Below, one piece after another: positions 15,212-22,628 of a DNA stretch of 64,000 nucleotides. The stretch comes from Pseudonocardiaceae bacterium. Its GTDB lineage: Bacteria; Actinomycetota; Actinomycetes; Mycobacteriales; Pseudonocardiaceae. The first letter of the stretch is position 1, and every line of letters begins with the position of its first letter. The position numbers and the translations under genes are program-made. The stretch lies in assembly GCA_009377865.1 (NCBI GenBank), contig WHTH01000003.1:1-64000 (forward strand), given 5' to 3'. Under the pieces are notes generated by a model. The model did no database searches. It was not told the origin of the DNA and worked only from the letters and a program-made list of their open reading frames with translations.

Positions 15212-17002
15212 TCAGCCCTGGGCCATGTCGTAGAAGCGGCTGTAGTGCAGCTGGTGCGCGACGGTGACAGTGGTCGTCGGCCCGTTGCGGTGCTTGGCGA
15301 GGATCAGGTCGGCCTCCCCGGCCCTGGGGTCGTCGCGTTCGAACGCGTCCGGCCGGTGCAGCAGGATGACCATGTCACTGTCCTGCTCGATCGCTCCCGA
15401 TTCGCGCAGGTCGGCGAGCATCGGCTTCTTGTCCGTTCGCTGCTCGGGGCCCCTGTTGAGCTGGCTGATCGCCACCAGTGGAACCTCGAGTTCCTTGGCC
15501 AGCAGCTTGAGTTGCCGGGAGAACTCACTGACCTCCTGCTGCCGGGACTCGACCCGCTTGCCCGAGGTCATCAGCTGCAGGTAGTCGACGACGATGAGCC
15601 GAAGGTCGTTTCGCTGCTTGAGCCGCCGCGCCTTCGCCCGGATCTCCATCATCGTCATGTTGGGCGAGTCGTCGATGAACAGCGGTGCCTCGCTGATCTC
15701 TCCCATCCGTCGAGCCAGCCGGGTCCAGTCATCATCGCTCATCCGGCCCGATCGCATGTCGGACAACCGGATCCGGGCCTCCGCCGACAGCAGCCGCATC
15801 GTGATCTCTGTGCGGCTCATCTCCAGCGAGAAGATGACACTGCTCATGCCGTTGGCCACCGAACACGAGCGGGCGAAGTCCAATCCCAGTGTGGAGTTGT
15901 GTGTGGGGATCATGGAAGGGCCGGCGAGGTACATGTGGTCGTCGTTCGAGACCTGCACGCAGCGCACCGGCACGCTCGGCACCGGCCGGACATCGATCAC
16001 CTTCCACGACGACTGCCGCCCAGGTATGACATGCGGCTCGCCGCTGGGCAGTGCGCCAGCCAACTGCACAGTCGTGCGCACCCGCGAGGAGCCGTTGACG
16101 TCGGCCATCCACTGGTGCTGCGCGTCCGCGACGATCACCGAGCCGTCGGAGAACTCCACCTCGTAACAGGAGCGGTCGATCAGGATGTCGGTGGCGGCGA
16201 CGACTGTCGTGGGCAGCCCGTCCGCGCCGAGCAGCCGGTCTCCGGCCACGGCCTCGCCCATCGTCGTCCAGCCGTCCGGGGTGGGCAGCGGAGTGTCGAG
16301 CGCGAGCGCCTTCCCCAAGCCCGGTCTCGCAGCGACCACGCACATCTGGCCGGCGTGCAAGCCGTTGGTGACGGCGTCGAGATCGATGAACCCGGTCGGG
16401 ACCCCGGCTGAGCGGCCGCCGCGGGACGCGATCGCGTCGATCTCGTCCATGGTGGGCTGTAGCAGTTCCTCGAGGGCGATGTAGTCCTCGCTCATCCGCC
16501 GCTCGGTGACCTCGTAGACCGCTGCCTGCGCCCGGTCGACCACCTCGTCCACCTCGGCGCCCTCGGCACCGTGATAGCCGAGCTGCACGATGCGGGTGCC
16601 GGCCTCGACGAGCCGCCGCAGCACCGCCTTCTCGGCGACGATCTCGGCGTAGTAACCGGCGTTGGCCGCGGTGGGAACGGTGGCGATCAGGGTGTGCAGA
16701 TACGGCGCACCACCGACCCTGCCCAGCTCGCCGCGCCGCTCCAGCTCGGCGGAGACGGTGATCGGGTCGGCCGGCTCACCGCGGCCGTACAGGTCGAGGG
16801 TGCAGTCGTAGACGGCCTGGTGTGCGGGCCGGTAGAAGTCGGTGGCGCGTAGCACCTCCACCACGTCGGCGATGGCGTCCTTCGACAGCAGCATCCCGCC
16901 GAGCACGGACTGCTCGGCGGTGAGGTCCTGCGGTGGCTGCCGGTCGAATTGCTCGTTCCGGCGCTCCCCGACCTGGGCCCCGCGGTCGTCCACCAACGCC
17001 AC
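15212..17002 (-). CDS. dnaB: Replicative DNA helicase DnaB with an in-frame mini-intein
   Basis: A 596-residue precursor; removing the intein (residues 232-369) leaves a 458-residue helicase of normal length. The N-terminal primase-interacting domain is at ~28-125 ('QDLTAEQSVLGGMLLSKDAI'). The RecA-like motor begins with 'GFIDLDAVTNGLHAGQM'; Walker A is split as 'ARPGLGK' before and 'STLG' after the intein. Walker B is in 'LRLIVVDYLQLM' and the DnaB 'SQLNRGPEQR' motif follows. It unwinds DNA at the fork and is loaded at oriC with DciA (DUF721), encoded near 60.1-60.8 kb. It follows rplI after a 409-base gap. Confidence 0.97.
   Translation of the reverse strand: MALVDDRGAQVGERRNEQFDRQPPQDLTAEQSVLGGMLLSKDAIADVVEVLRATDFYRPAHQAVYDCTLDLYGRGEPADPITVSAELERRGELGRVGGAPYLHTLIATVPTAANAGYYAEIVAEKAVLRRLVEAGTRIVQLGYHGAEGAEVDEVVDRAQAAVYEVTERRMSEDYIALEELLQPTMDEIDAIASRGGRSAGVPTGFIDLDAVTNGLHAGQMCVVAARPGLGKALALDTPLPTPDGWTTMGEAVAGDRLLGADGLPTTVVAATDILIDRSCYEVEFSDGSVIVADAQHQWMADVNGSSRVRTTVQLAGALPSGEPHVIPGRQSSWKVIDVRPVPSVPVRCVQVSNDDHMYLAGPSMIPTHNSTLGLDFARSCSVANGMSSVIFSLEMSRTEITMRLLSAEARIRLSDMRSGRMSDDDWTRLARRMGEISEAPLFIDDSPNMTMMEIRAKARRLKQRNDLRLIVVDYLQLMTSGKRVESRQQEVSEFSRQLKLLAKELEVPLVAISQLNRGPEQRTDKKPMLADLRESGAIEQDSDMVILLHRPDAFERDDPRAGEADLILAKHRNGPTTTVTVAHQLHYSRFYDMAQG
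15896..16309 (-). mobile_element. Class 3 mini-intein in the DnaB Walker A motif
   Basis: It encodes residues 232-369 of the precursor (138 residues), between GLGK and the +1 Ser. It starts with Ala1 ('ALALDTPLPTPDGW') instead of Cys/Ser and ends 'IPTHN'. The class 3 triplet is present: Trp67 with His65 in block B ('ADAQHQW'), Cys117 in block F ('VRCVQVSNDDHMYLAG') and Thr136 next to His137-Asn138 in block G. No homing-endonuclease (LAGLIDADG) segment exists, so it cannot home by itself. Known class 3 inteins start splicing from the block F Cys. Helicase activity depends on excision because the nucleotide-binding loop is interrupted. Confidence 0.93.
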
Positions 17003-17159
17003 CGCGCCGTCACCTCCCGCTTCCCGACTGCGCTGTCCGGGCCAGATCTGCTCGAACAGCCGTTCTACATGGTGGCACCGACAGGCACCAGACGGCGCAC
17101 GTCGGGTTCGGCGCGCCGCGCGAGGTTAGGGTGCCCATGATCGGGTGAGCAAGTACCCC

Positions 17160-17312
17160 TGGGGACGCGCCTGGGGACGGCGTGGGGATGGCGTGAGAGT
17201 CCAGGCACGAGCCCGTCCACCAGGGCAGCACATTGTTGGGGACAACCTGGGGACAGCTTCCGAGGTTCGCGTCGTCGCTGCTGGTCAAACCCAGTTCACC
17301 GGCTGTGGACAG
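17160..17312. promoter_or_regulatory. Array of DnaA-box-like motifs upstream of dnaB
   Basis: The 409-base gap between dnaB and rplI carries six near-copies of the DnaA-box complement TGTGGACAA. TGGGGACGC (17160), TGGGGACGG (17172) and TGGGGATGG (17183) start 12 and 11 bases apart; TGGGGACAA (17237) and TGGGGACAG (17248) start 11 apart; TGTGGACAG lies at 17304. The ~11-base spacing puts boxes on one helix face. Regulation of dnaB or DnaA titration is an inference. A minus-strand frame across 17010-17288 has no protein-like features. Confidence 0.5.
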
Positions 17313-17411
17313 AATCGTCCGCGATCCGTCCGGCGTGTTCTCGGCCCCGCGCCCTCGGCGTGTCGCGGCAGGGGCCGCGGCAGGCCCTCGGCCGTGCCGG
17401 GCCCGGGGTTC

Positions 17412-17882
17412 TCAGCCGGCGGCGGCGACCTCCACCGGCAGGGTCACCGACACCTCGGGGTGCAGCCGGACGGTGACGTCGTAGTTGCCCGTGGACTTGA
17501 TGGTGCTGCCGAGCTCCACCGCGCGCTTGTCCAGCGACGGGCCACCGGCGGTGCGCACCGCGGCCACCACGTCGGCAGAGGTGACGGAGCCGAACAGCTT
17601 TCCGGCGCGCTGGTTCGACTTCTGCGGGGCTGCCTTCGCCGAGACCGTCACGGAGCCGAGCCCGGTCAGCTCGTTCGCGACCTCCCGAGCGTGGTCGAGG
17701 TCGCGGATCTGACGGGTCTGCTGCGCCCGGCGGATCGTCGCCACCTGCTTCTCGGCGCCGCGGGTTGCCACGATGGCGAGACCGCGGGGCAGCAGGTAGT
17801 TGCGGGCATAGCCGTCCTTGACCTCGACCATGTCACCGGGCCCACCGAGGTTGGTCACGTCGGCGTTGAGGATGATCTTCAC
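17412..17882 (-). CDS. rplI: 50S ribosomal protein L9
   Basis: A 156-residue protein with the diagnostic N-terminal RNA-binding domain '[20 protein letters not shown]' and a long connecting helix leading to a C-terminal domain ('[15 protein letters not shown]', '[20 protein letters not shown]'). L9 binds 23S rRNA domain V and stabilises the L1 stalk base. Third core gene of the rpsF-ssb-rpsR-rplI operon, 18 bases after rpsR. Confidence 0.98.
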   Translation of the reverse strand: MKIILNADVTNLGGPGDMVEVKDGYARNYLLPRGLAIVATRGAEKQVATIRRAQQTRQIRDLDHAREVANELTGLGSVTVSAKAAPQKSNQRAGKLFGSVTSADVVAAVRTAGGPSLDKRAVELGSTIKSTGNYDVTVRLHPEVSVTLPVEVAAAG

Positions 17883-17900
17883 GTCGTCGCTCCCTTCTGC

Positions 17901-18137
17901 TCAGCGGGCGGTCGAGGTGTAGGGCAGCAGGGCAACCTCACGCGAGTTCTTCACCGCGACGGCGACGTCTCGCTGGTGCTGACTGCAGTTGCCGGTGACC
18001 CGGCGGGCACGGATCTTGCCGCGGTCGGAGATGTACTTCCGCAGCAGCGCCGTGTCCTTGTAGTCGATCTCGAGTTCCTTGTCCTTGCAGAAGATGCAGA
18101 TCTTCTTCTTCGGCTTGCGCACGGGGGGCTTGGGCAT
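17901..18137 (-). CDS. rpsR: 30S ribosomal protein S18, zinc-binding form
   Basis: A 78-residue protein. Cys14-x-x-Cys17 ('KICIFCKDK') with Cys51 and His54 ('NCSQHQ') form the zinc ribbon of the C+ paralogue, which many actinobacteria replace with a cysteine-free S18 under zinc limitation. The core '[20 protein letters not shown]' is standard S18. It pairs with S6, encoded two genes upstream, on the small-subunit platform. The ssb-rpsR gap is 57 bases. Confidence 0.98.
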   Translation of the reverse strand: MPKPPVRKPKKKICIFCKDKELEIDYKDTALLRKYISDRGKIRARRVTGNCSQHQRDVAVAVKNSREVALLPYTSTAR

Positions 18138-18194
18138 GTCTGGAAACTCCCGGAGTCGTGAAAATGCTCGCCAGTCGGACTGCGTCGGTGCAGG

Positions 18195-18707
18195 TCAGAA
18201 GGGAGGCTCGTCGTCGTCGCCGCCGGCACCGGAACCCGCTCCGGCGGGCTGCCCCGCCGGCGGTGCGGAACTCCAGGGGTCGTCGGACCCACCCGACGAA
18301 CCACCGCTGGCGCCGTAGCCACCCGAGGAACCACCCTGGCCACGGGTGACCTTGTTGACCTTGGCTGTGGCGTAACGCAGCGACGGGCCGACCTCGTCGA
18401 CCTCCATCTCCACGACGGTGCGCTTCTCGCCCTCGCGGGTCTCGAACGAGCGCTGGCGCAGCCGGCCCTGGACGACGACCCGCATACCGCGGGTCAGCGA
18501 CTCAGCCGCGTTCTCGGCGGCCTGCCGCCAGATGTTGCAGCGCAGGAACAGCGCCTCGCCGTCCTTCCACTCGCCACTCTGCCGGTCGAACATCCGCGGC
18601 GTGGAGGCCACCGTGAAGTTGGCAACGGCCGCTCCGGACGGCGTGAAGCGCAGCTCAGGGTCGGCGGTCAGATTGCCGACCACGGTGATGACCGTGTCGC
18701 CCGCCAT
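18195..18707 (-). CDS. ssb: Single-stranded DNA-binding protein
   Basis: A 170-residue protein. The OB fold spans residues 1-115 ('[20 protein letters not shown]', '[20 protein letters not shown]', '[13 protein letters not shown]'), followed by a Gly/Ser-rich linker and the acidic partner-binding tip 'DDDEPPF'. It coats single-stranded DNA at the fork and recruits repair proteins. Its ATG overlaps the rpsF stop by one base (TGATG), so it is translationally coupled to S6. Confidence 0.98.
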   Translation of the reverse strand: MAGDTVITVVGNLTADPELRFTPSGAAVANFTVASTPRMFDRQSGEWKDGEALFLRCNIWRQAAENAAESLTRGMRVVVQGRLRQRSFETREGEKRTVVEMEVDEVGPSLRYATAKVNKVTRGQGGSSGGYGASGGSSGGSDDPWSSAPPAGQPAGAGSGAGGDDDEPPF

Positions 18708-19021
18708 CAGGCCACGCCCCGGCGAACGGTGGTTCCCGGGTCACGCCGCATGACCTTGAGCCGCAGTACCGACTCGTTGAGGGAGAGCTGGCGATCCAGC
18801 TCGGCGATGGTCACCGGTTCGCAGATGACGTCGACGACCGCGTAGATGCCCTCGGTGTGCTTGTCGATCTCGTAGGCGAGCCGCCGCCTACCCCAGACCT
18901 CGACCTTCTCGACGCTGCCTTCTTGCTGCTTGACGACACCGAGCAGGCTGTCCAGCGACGGGGACACGGTGCGCTCGTCGAGCTGCGGATCGAGGATGAC
19001 CATCATCTCGTAATGACGCAT
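18707..19021 (-). CDS. rpsF: 30S ribosomal protein S6
   Basis: A 104-residue protein. The ATG at 19021 is preferred over the GTG at 19030 because AGGAGG lies 11 bases before the former and only two before the latter. '[19 protein letters not shown]' opens the ferredoxin-like fold, and '[20 protein letters not shown]' and '[11 protein letters not shown]' are the S18/rRNA contact strands. First gene of the operon with ssb, rpsR and rplI, a near-universal arrangement linking ribosome and fork proteins. Confidence 0.98.
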   Translation of the reverse strand: MRHYEMMVILDPQLDERTVSPSLDSLLGVVKQQEGSVEKVEVWGRRRLAYEIDKHTEGIYAVVDVICEPVTIAELDRQLSLNESVLRLKVMRRDPGTTVRRGVA

Positions 19022-19053
19022 GAAGACCACTCACCTCCTATGGACTCGAATCG

Positions 19054-19126
19054 GCCGCGGACTCTCCGCGGCAGGAGGGGTCTCGGTCGCCCAGCACTCG
19101 AACTCGATCGAGAACAGCGGGCGACC
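19054..19126 (-). promoter_or_regulatory. Two hairpins in the rpsF leader
   Basis: On the minus strand the rpsF leader can form GGTCGCCC/GGGCGACC (19119-19126 with 19085-19092) and, closer to the gene, GCCGCGGA/TCCGCGGC (19065-19072 with 19054-19061, 3-base loop). Such leaders precede rpsF in many bacteria and can bind the S6:S18 pair. Whether the conserved bulged box of that motif is present is not clear, so regulation is a suggestion only. Confidence 0.35.
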
Positions 19127-19141
19127 TCTGCACGATACCAA

Positions 19142-19175
19142 CGTGCCCGTCCGCCGGAGTCGGCGGACGGGCACG
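19142..19175 (-). terminator. Strong terminator hairpin after the anchored secreted protein gene
   Basis: CGTGCCCGTCCGCCG (19142-19156) and its exact complement (19161-19175) form a 15-bp stem with a 4-base loop, 22 bases past the stop of the secreted-protein gene. It isolates that gene from the rpsF operon, which starts just downstream. Confidence 0.8.
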
Positions 19176-19196
19176 GTCGAGTTGTCCAGTGAGCTG

Positions 19197-20054
19197 TCAG
19201 CCCTTGCTCGGTCGCACCACCCAGCTGCGGACCAGTGCGGCGGTGACGCCCGCGAGCATCAACACCGCCACCAGCACCGGCAACGCGACACGGTCTGCAC
19301 CCTGGGCCGGCAGCGCTTCCGCACGGCCTGCGGCGGCGACGTCCTCGGCGGCCCCGCCGCGGTCCGAACCGAGGATGCCGAATCGGGGCGATTGGCCGAA
19401 CAGGTCGCTGCCACCGAACAGGTTCGAATTCGGCAGCGAGCCGAATTCGCCGGCGTTGGCGGAGAAGAGCTGACCGTAGTCGTACAACGACAGCGAGCTG
19501 AAGTCGTAGACGCCCTGCTGCATCGGGCCGACATCGAAGTTCGCGGGCATGAACGGTCCCAACTGCGGCGCCGGGGCCGGGACCGGCCGGTTCGCCGCGG
19601 GCCCGTTCGACTCGGCCGTGGGCCCGTTCGACCCCGGGGCCGGCCGCTCGGGCTGGGGCTCCGAACTGCCCGGCAGCGGGCCGGTGACACCTTCGGCGGC
19701 CTCGACCACCGGCTCGGCGGCCTTGGTCACCGGCTCGGTGACCTGCTCGACCGCCTCGAGCGTCAGGGTGCACGCCGGGGCGAGCGGACCGAGCACACCG
19801 CCCAGCGCGCTCGTCACGTTGATCGTGCTCGTACCACTGCTGGGAATCTGACCCACCGTCATGAGCGAGCTGGGACCCGTGCCGAGCAACGAGCGGGGAT
19901 TGACCGAGACGGATTCGCCTGGCTCACCCCGCACGGTGCCACCGCACTCCGTCCCGGTCGCAGCTGCGGCGGAAGCCGCTCCGAACGAGGCGCTCGCCCC
20001 GAACATGAGCGCCACCGTGCCCGCCACGACTGTCGCTCTACTGCGCCTGCCCAT
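19197..20054 (-). CDS. Secreted, C-terminally membrane-anchored protein, Pro/Asn-rich
   Basis: About 285 residues from the ATG at 20054 (a GTG at 20078 is possible). The N-terminus is a signal peptide: 'MGRRSRATVVAGTVALMF' followed by Ala/Ser-rich 'GAASAAAA'. A Pro/Glu/Asn/Ser-rich central region ('PAPAPQLGPFMPANFDVGPM') precedes an aromatic Phe/Tyr/Gly segment ('SSLSLYDYGQLFSANAGEF'). It ends with one hydrophobic helix ('LPVLVAVLMLAGVTAALV') and a short basic tail (RSWVVRPSKG), so the bulk is expected outside the cell. Two Cys in the mature N-terminal part may form a disulphide. No family is recognised. Confidence 0.75.
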   Translation of the reverse strand: MGRRSRATVVAGTVALMFGASASFGAASAAAATGTECGGTVRGEPGESVSVNPRSLLGTGPSSLMTVGQIPSSGTSTINVTSALGGVLGPLAPACTLTLEAVEQVTEPVTKAAEPVVEAAEGVTGPLPGSSEPQPERPAPGSNGPTAESNGPAANRPVPAPAPQLGPFMPANFDVGPMQQGVYDFSSLSLYDYGQLFSANAGEFGSLPNSNLFGGSDLFGQSPRFGILGSDRGGAAEDVAAAGRAEALPAQGADRVALPVLVAVLMLAGVTAALVRSWVVRPSKG

Positions 20055-20211
20055 GGTACCTCCGACCTTGACCGACACATGCACACGCGGTAACGGCCCC
20101 TGACGATAAAGGAAACTCTCGTGATCGCATACCCCTACGGCCGGGGAAATCACGAAAGGTGCCCGTCCGGGGCAGCCCGGAACCGTCTGGGCGACCTTCT
20201 AGGCTCTCGCC

Positions 20212-20994
20212 ATGCGTATCGGAGCCCACGTCGCCGACGACGATCCGGTAGCCGCCGCGGCCGAGGTCGGCGCCGACGTCGTGCAGTTCTTCCTGTCCGA
20301 TCCGCAGGGCTGGCGCAAGCCCACGGAGCACCCTCGTGCCGCCGCGCTGCGCAGCGCTACCGGGCAGGGCGACCTCGACGTCTTCGTGCACTCGCCCTAT
20401 GTCCTCAATGTCGCCTCGTGCAACAACCGCATCCGGATCCCGTCCCGCAAGGGCGTCACCCAGCAGGCCGATGCCGCGGCGGCGGTCGGGGCCAGCGGGC
20501 TGATCGTCCACGGTGGACACGTGCGCCATGGCGAGGATCCGGCCGAAGGCGTGGAGAACTGGCACAAGCTGTTCGCCCGGCAGGCAGCGCAGGGCGGGTT
20601 CGCCACCCGGGTGCTGGTCGAGAACACCGCGGGCGGCGACAACGCGATGGCCCGGCAGTTCGACACGCTGGCGCGGCTGTGGGACGCGATCGGCGAGTTC
20701 GACGTCGGGTTCTGCCTCGACACCTGCCACGCGCACGCCGCCGGCGAGGACCTGAGCGGCATCGTGGACCGGGTCCTGGCGATCACGGGGACGATCGATC
20801 TGGTGCACTGCAACAACTCCCGTGACGAGTTCGGCTCCTCGCGGGACCGCCACGCCCCGGTGCACGAGGGCACCATCGCCGCCGAGCAGCTCGTCGAGAT
20901 CTGCGCGGCGGCCGGCGCCCCGGTGGTGCTCGAGACTCGGCCGGACAGCCAGCCCCACGACATCGCCTTCCTGCGGGAGCGACTGGGTTCGTGA
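20212..20994 (+). CDS. nfo: Endonuclease IV (AP endonuclease, deoxyribonuclease IV)
   Basis: A 260-residue TIM-barrel protein with family-2 AP endonuclease motifs: 'MRIGAHVA' at the start, 'FVHSPYVLNVA', 'LIVHGGHVRHGED', 'VLVENTAGG', 'GFCLDTCHAHAAG', 'LVHCNNSRDEFGSSRDRHAP' and 'PVVLETRPD'. The His, Glu and Asp residues in these supply the trinuclear zinc site. It incises abasic sites in base-excision repair. It is transcribed divergently from the secreted-protein gene; the 157-base gap between them holds no other gene. Confidence 0.94.
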   Translation: MRIGAHVADDDPVAAAAEVGADVVQFFLSDPQGWRKPTEHPRAAALRSATGQGDLDVFVHSPYVLNVASCNNRIRIPSRKGVTQQADAAAAVGASGLIVHGGHVRHGEDPAEGVENWHKLFARQAAQGGFATRVLVENTAGGDNAMARQFDTLARLWDAIGEFDVGFCLDTCHAHAAGEDLSGIVDRVLAITGTIDLVHCNNSRDEFGSSRDRHAPVHEGTIAAEQLVEICAAAGAPVVLETRPDSQPHDIAFLRERLGS

Positions 20995-21010
20995 CCGGGT
21001 CGCCGCTGCG

Positions 21011-22597
21011 TCAGCCGGGTCTGCTGTGACTGCCAGGACCGAGGACCAGCGCATCGGGGGCGCGGTCGAGGACTCCACCGTGCGGGTCGTCGTCCGGAGG
21101 AGTGCCGATGCCGGGCGCCGTCGGGTGGCGCACCACGTCGAGTTCGGGACGCCAGATCTCGCGTAGCACCAGTACGCACAGCGCGACGACCACCGCGTCG
21201 CGCAACACGACGGCGCCCAGGAACCACTCCACCGGGAGCCCATCACGCTCGACACCGAGATAGAAGGACATCCGGGGGAACCAGACCAGCGCGTCGACGA
21301 CCATCCAGCCGAGCAGCAGCCGCCATCGAGGCAGCGCGAGCACCGCCAGCGCGACCAGCCACAGCGAGAACTGCGGGCTCCACACCTTGCTGGTGAGCAG
21401 GAACGCGCACACCACCAGAAAGCACAACTGCGCCAGCCGGGGGCGGCGGGGCGCGGCCAACGCGACCCAGCCGATGCCGGCGCAGGCCAGCCCGAACAGC
21501 AGGCCGGAGGCGGTGTTGAGCACCACCGGTTCCTGGCCCGGCGGCAACGCCCGGTCGAAGCCGGGCCACCCCGTCAACGTCGACACGACGTTGTAGAGCG
21601 AGTCGGGATCGGCGGCCCGCTCCCGGTTGAGCCGGAAGAACTCGCGCCATCCGTCCGGATACAGCACGGCGATCGGCGCGTTGATCGCAGCCCAGCTCAC
21701 CGCAGCGGCCGCAGCGGCGCGCAGCCCGTCGCGCAGCCGCCCGACACGTAGGCACAGCACGAGTATCGGACCGAGCAGGAACAGTGGATAGAACTTGGCC
21801 GCACCGCCGATCCCCAGCAACACCCCGGCCAGCACGGGGCGGCGCCGGGCCCAGGCGAGCAGCCCGGTGGTCGCCGCTGCAGTGGCCAGCGCGTCGAAGT
21901 TGGTGAACACGTGGACCACGACCAGCGGGGAGATCGCCGCGATGGCCGCATCCCAGGGCCTGCGCCGGCACAGCCGCACCAGCGCCCAGATGGTCACGAC
22001 CCACGCCAGTGCCAACCACCAGGCCGTCACGTCGAAGTAGACGGCGACGGGCGACGTGCCGGGCAACCAACCCGTCGCCGCCCACGCCTGCGCCGTCTGC
22101 GCGTTGACCCACTGGAACAGCCCGGTCAGGACCGGGTACTCCATGTAGCGGACCTGCTCGTCGGCTGCACCCTCGTCGACCGTCCAGGAGGTGGCGTAGG
22201 GAAAGCCCTGGAGGCCGGGCCGGTCGAGGCGCTCGGCGGCGAAGAGCGGGACCGTGTCCGAGTAGCAGAACGCCTGGTACTGGCGACCGTCCCGCCAGTC
22301 CAGCGCCGTCTCGCCGGCGTCGTCGGTGTAGGTCTGTAGGCACGGCGACTTGGCCAGCCAGCCCGCCGCGAGGGTGAGCACGGCGAGCAGCAACACCACA
22401 CGCAGCGGCGTCCAGAACCAGTGCCTGCCGATCACGGCGTGGCGCCCCAGCGGTCCACCGACTGTACGGCTGGCTTGCCGGGCGACGCCTTCGGTCCACG
22501 TCGGCACGACCCGGTCGGACGGCGACAGCGTGCGGTTGTCAGGGCGGGCGGCTACCTCCGGTTCTCCGCCCGCCGACTCGCGCTTGGACCGGGCCAC
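21011..22597 (-). CDS. GT87-type polytopic membrane glycosyltransferase
   Basis: A 528-residue protein. After a ~60-residue cytoplasmic N-terminus there are about ten to twelve transmembrane helices with the GT87/DUF2029 pattern: an acidic first loop ('[20 protein letters not shown]', '[19 protein letters not shown]'), '[16 protein letters not shown]', '[20 protein letters not shown]' and '[18 protein letters not shown]'. Relatives transfer sugars from polyprenyl-phosphate donors to envelope glycolipids or glycans. The same gene neighbours PBP1 in mycobacteria. It follows the PBP1 gene by 31 bases, so co-transcription is likely. The acceptor is unknown. Confidence 0.87.
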   Translation of the reverse strand: MARSKRESAGGEPEVAARPDNRTLSPSDRVVPTWTEGVARQASRTVGGPLGRHAVIGRHWFWTPLRVVLLLAVLTLAAGWLAKSPCLQTYTDDAGETALDWRDGRQYQAFCYSDTVPLFAAERLDRPGLQGFPYATSWTVDEGAADEQVRYMEYPVLTGLFQWVNAQTAQAWAATGWLPGTSPVAVYFDVTAWWLALAWVVTIWALVRLCRRRPWDAAIAAISPLVVVHVFTNFDALATAAATTGLLAWARRRPVLAGVLLGIGGAAKFYPLFLLGPILVLCLRVGRLRDGLRAAAAAAVSWAAINAPIAVLYPDGWREFFRLNRERAADPDSLYNVVSTLTGWPGFDRALPPGQEPVVLNTASGLLFGLACAGIGWVALAAPRRPRLAQLCFLVVCAFLLTSKVWSPQFSLWLVALAVLALPRWRLLLGWMVVDALVWFPRMSFYLGVERDGLPVEWFLGAVVLRDAVVVALCVLVLREIWRPELDVVRHPTAPGIGTPPDDDPHGGVLDRAPDALVLGPGSHSRPG

Positions 22598-22628
22598 GCC
22601 GGAATGCTACGGAACCGGTACGCCGCGG

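Noticed and set aside
17010-17288. 92-codon minus-strand frame between dnaB and rplI
   Set aside because: No ribosome site, low-complexity Pro/Ser composition, and it lies over the DnaA-box-like array.
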